Below are positions 5,044 to 5,161 of a DNA stretch of 5,161 nt, in pieces. Position 1 is the stretch's first letter. Each line of letters begins with the position of its first letter. A model generated the notes under the pieces. That model saw only the letters and a program-made list of their open reading frames with translations. It searched no databases and was not told where the DNA came from. Source of the stretch: Glaciimonas sp. (lineage in GTDB: Bacteria > Pseudomonadota > Gammaproteobacteria > Burkholderiales > Burkholderiaceae); contig JACMQE010000034.1 of the NCBI GenBank assembly GCA_014377145.1, positions 1 to 5,161 on the forward strand, read 5' to 3'. Position numbers and translations under genes: made by a program.

Positions 5044-5161
5044 TTACACAATCTACCGCCCGTATTGCATACCCGTCCATTTGAGCGTTGTCAACTGGCG
5101 GCACGTTCACCTGCGAGGATTGGGCGCTTGCCAAAATACGGCCATTCGCTACCAAGGTGGA
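5012..5161 (-). pseudogene. moeA: N-terminal fragment of MoeA, fused to the fad remnant
   Basis: MoeA inserts molybdate into adenylylated molybdopterin in molybdenum cofactor synthesis. The minus frame from the window edge reads GRILAS, then NVPPVDNAQMDGYAIRAVD, the hallmark Val-Pro-Pro-x-Asp-Asn-x-x-Met-Asp-Gly-Tyr-Ala motif found near residues 50-70 of MoeA. The family-like match ends around Asp-Cys-Val-Ser-Gly (about 5040). The frame stops at TAA 5014-5012, already inside sequence that reads as the fad gene in another frame. Only about 40 MoeA codons are visible here; its start lies beyond 5161. The remaining roughly 350 residues, including the catalytic domain, are absent, so any product would be inactive. 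Same-strand fusion with the fad remnant suggests a deletion joining two loci, or an assembly join. Confidence 0.75.

Noticed and set aside
1..5161. CRISPR array, insertion sequence, integrase, tRNA or rRNA gene
   Set aside because: I looked for regularly spaced repeats, terminal inverted repeats with transposase-like frames, and tRNA-like cloverleafs or rRNA motifs on both strands and saw none.

Overview
The window looks like a decaying stretch of a betaproteobacterial chromosome, most likely Burkholderiales and close to Oxalobacteraceae (Herminiimonas/Undibacterium-like). That placement rests on the protein sequences and on the order of the fatty-acid genes as I remember them from that group, not on a search. 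Almost every recognisable gene is broken by stops, indels or deletions. The only clearly intact coding gene is a 49-residue entericidin-type lipoprotein.

Layout. Positions 1-82 hold two perfect short tandem duplications (18 bp x2 and 11 bp x2). Positions 60-252 (minus) can be read as a 63-residue single-membrane-segment protein broken by one extra base. Positions 253-495 are non-coding and carry two short palindromes. Positions 496-1170 (plus) are a MarC-family membrane protein gene with one in-frame amber stop. Positions 1376-1525 (plus) are the intact entericidin-like gene, followed by a strong terminator (1559-1587) that can serve both strands.

From 1640 to about 5043 (minus) lies the 3' part of a beta-oxidation operon. 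Read 5'->3' on the minus strand it encodes a FadN-like 3-hydroxyacyl-CoA dehydrogenase/enoyl-CoA hydratase (only the C-terminal half remains), an acetyl-CoA C-acyltransferase (thiolase) and a separate enoyl-CoA hydratase. Together these would carry out hydration, dehydrogenation and thiolysis of acyl-CoA. All three are inactivated. The thiolase has lost the segment with its nucleophilic Cys, its GHP histidine is Asn, and it has a TAG plus several frameshifts. The hydratase has ATA where its start should be. The dehydrogenase lacks its N-terminal half and an internal block. At about 5025-5053 the dehydrogenase remnant is fused to an N-terminal fragment of moeA (molybdopterin molybdenumtransferase), which runs off the window end.

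I see no new defence, mobile or CRISPR-like system. The most interesting content is the pattern of decay: frameshifts that tend to cancel, a 10-base block that appears to have moved 28 bases within the thiolase gene, two C8 tracts at frameshift points, small deletions at short repeats, and the moeA-fad fusion. Either this is a genuine genome in reduction (for example a host-restricted lineage) or part of it is sequencing or assembly error. The larger deletions, the fusion and the substitutions at catalytic and start codons argue that at least part of the decay is real.
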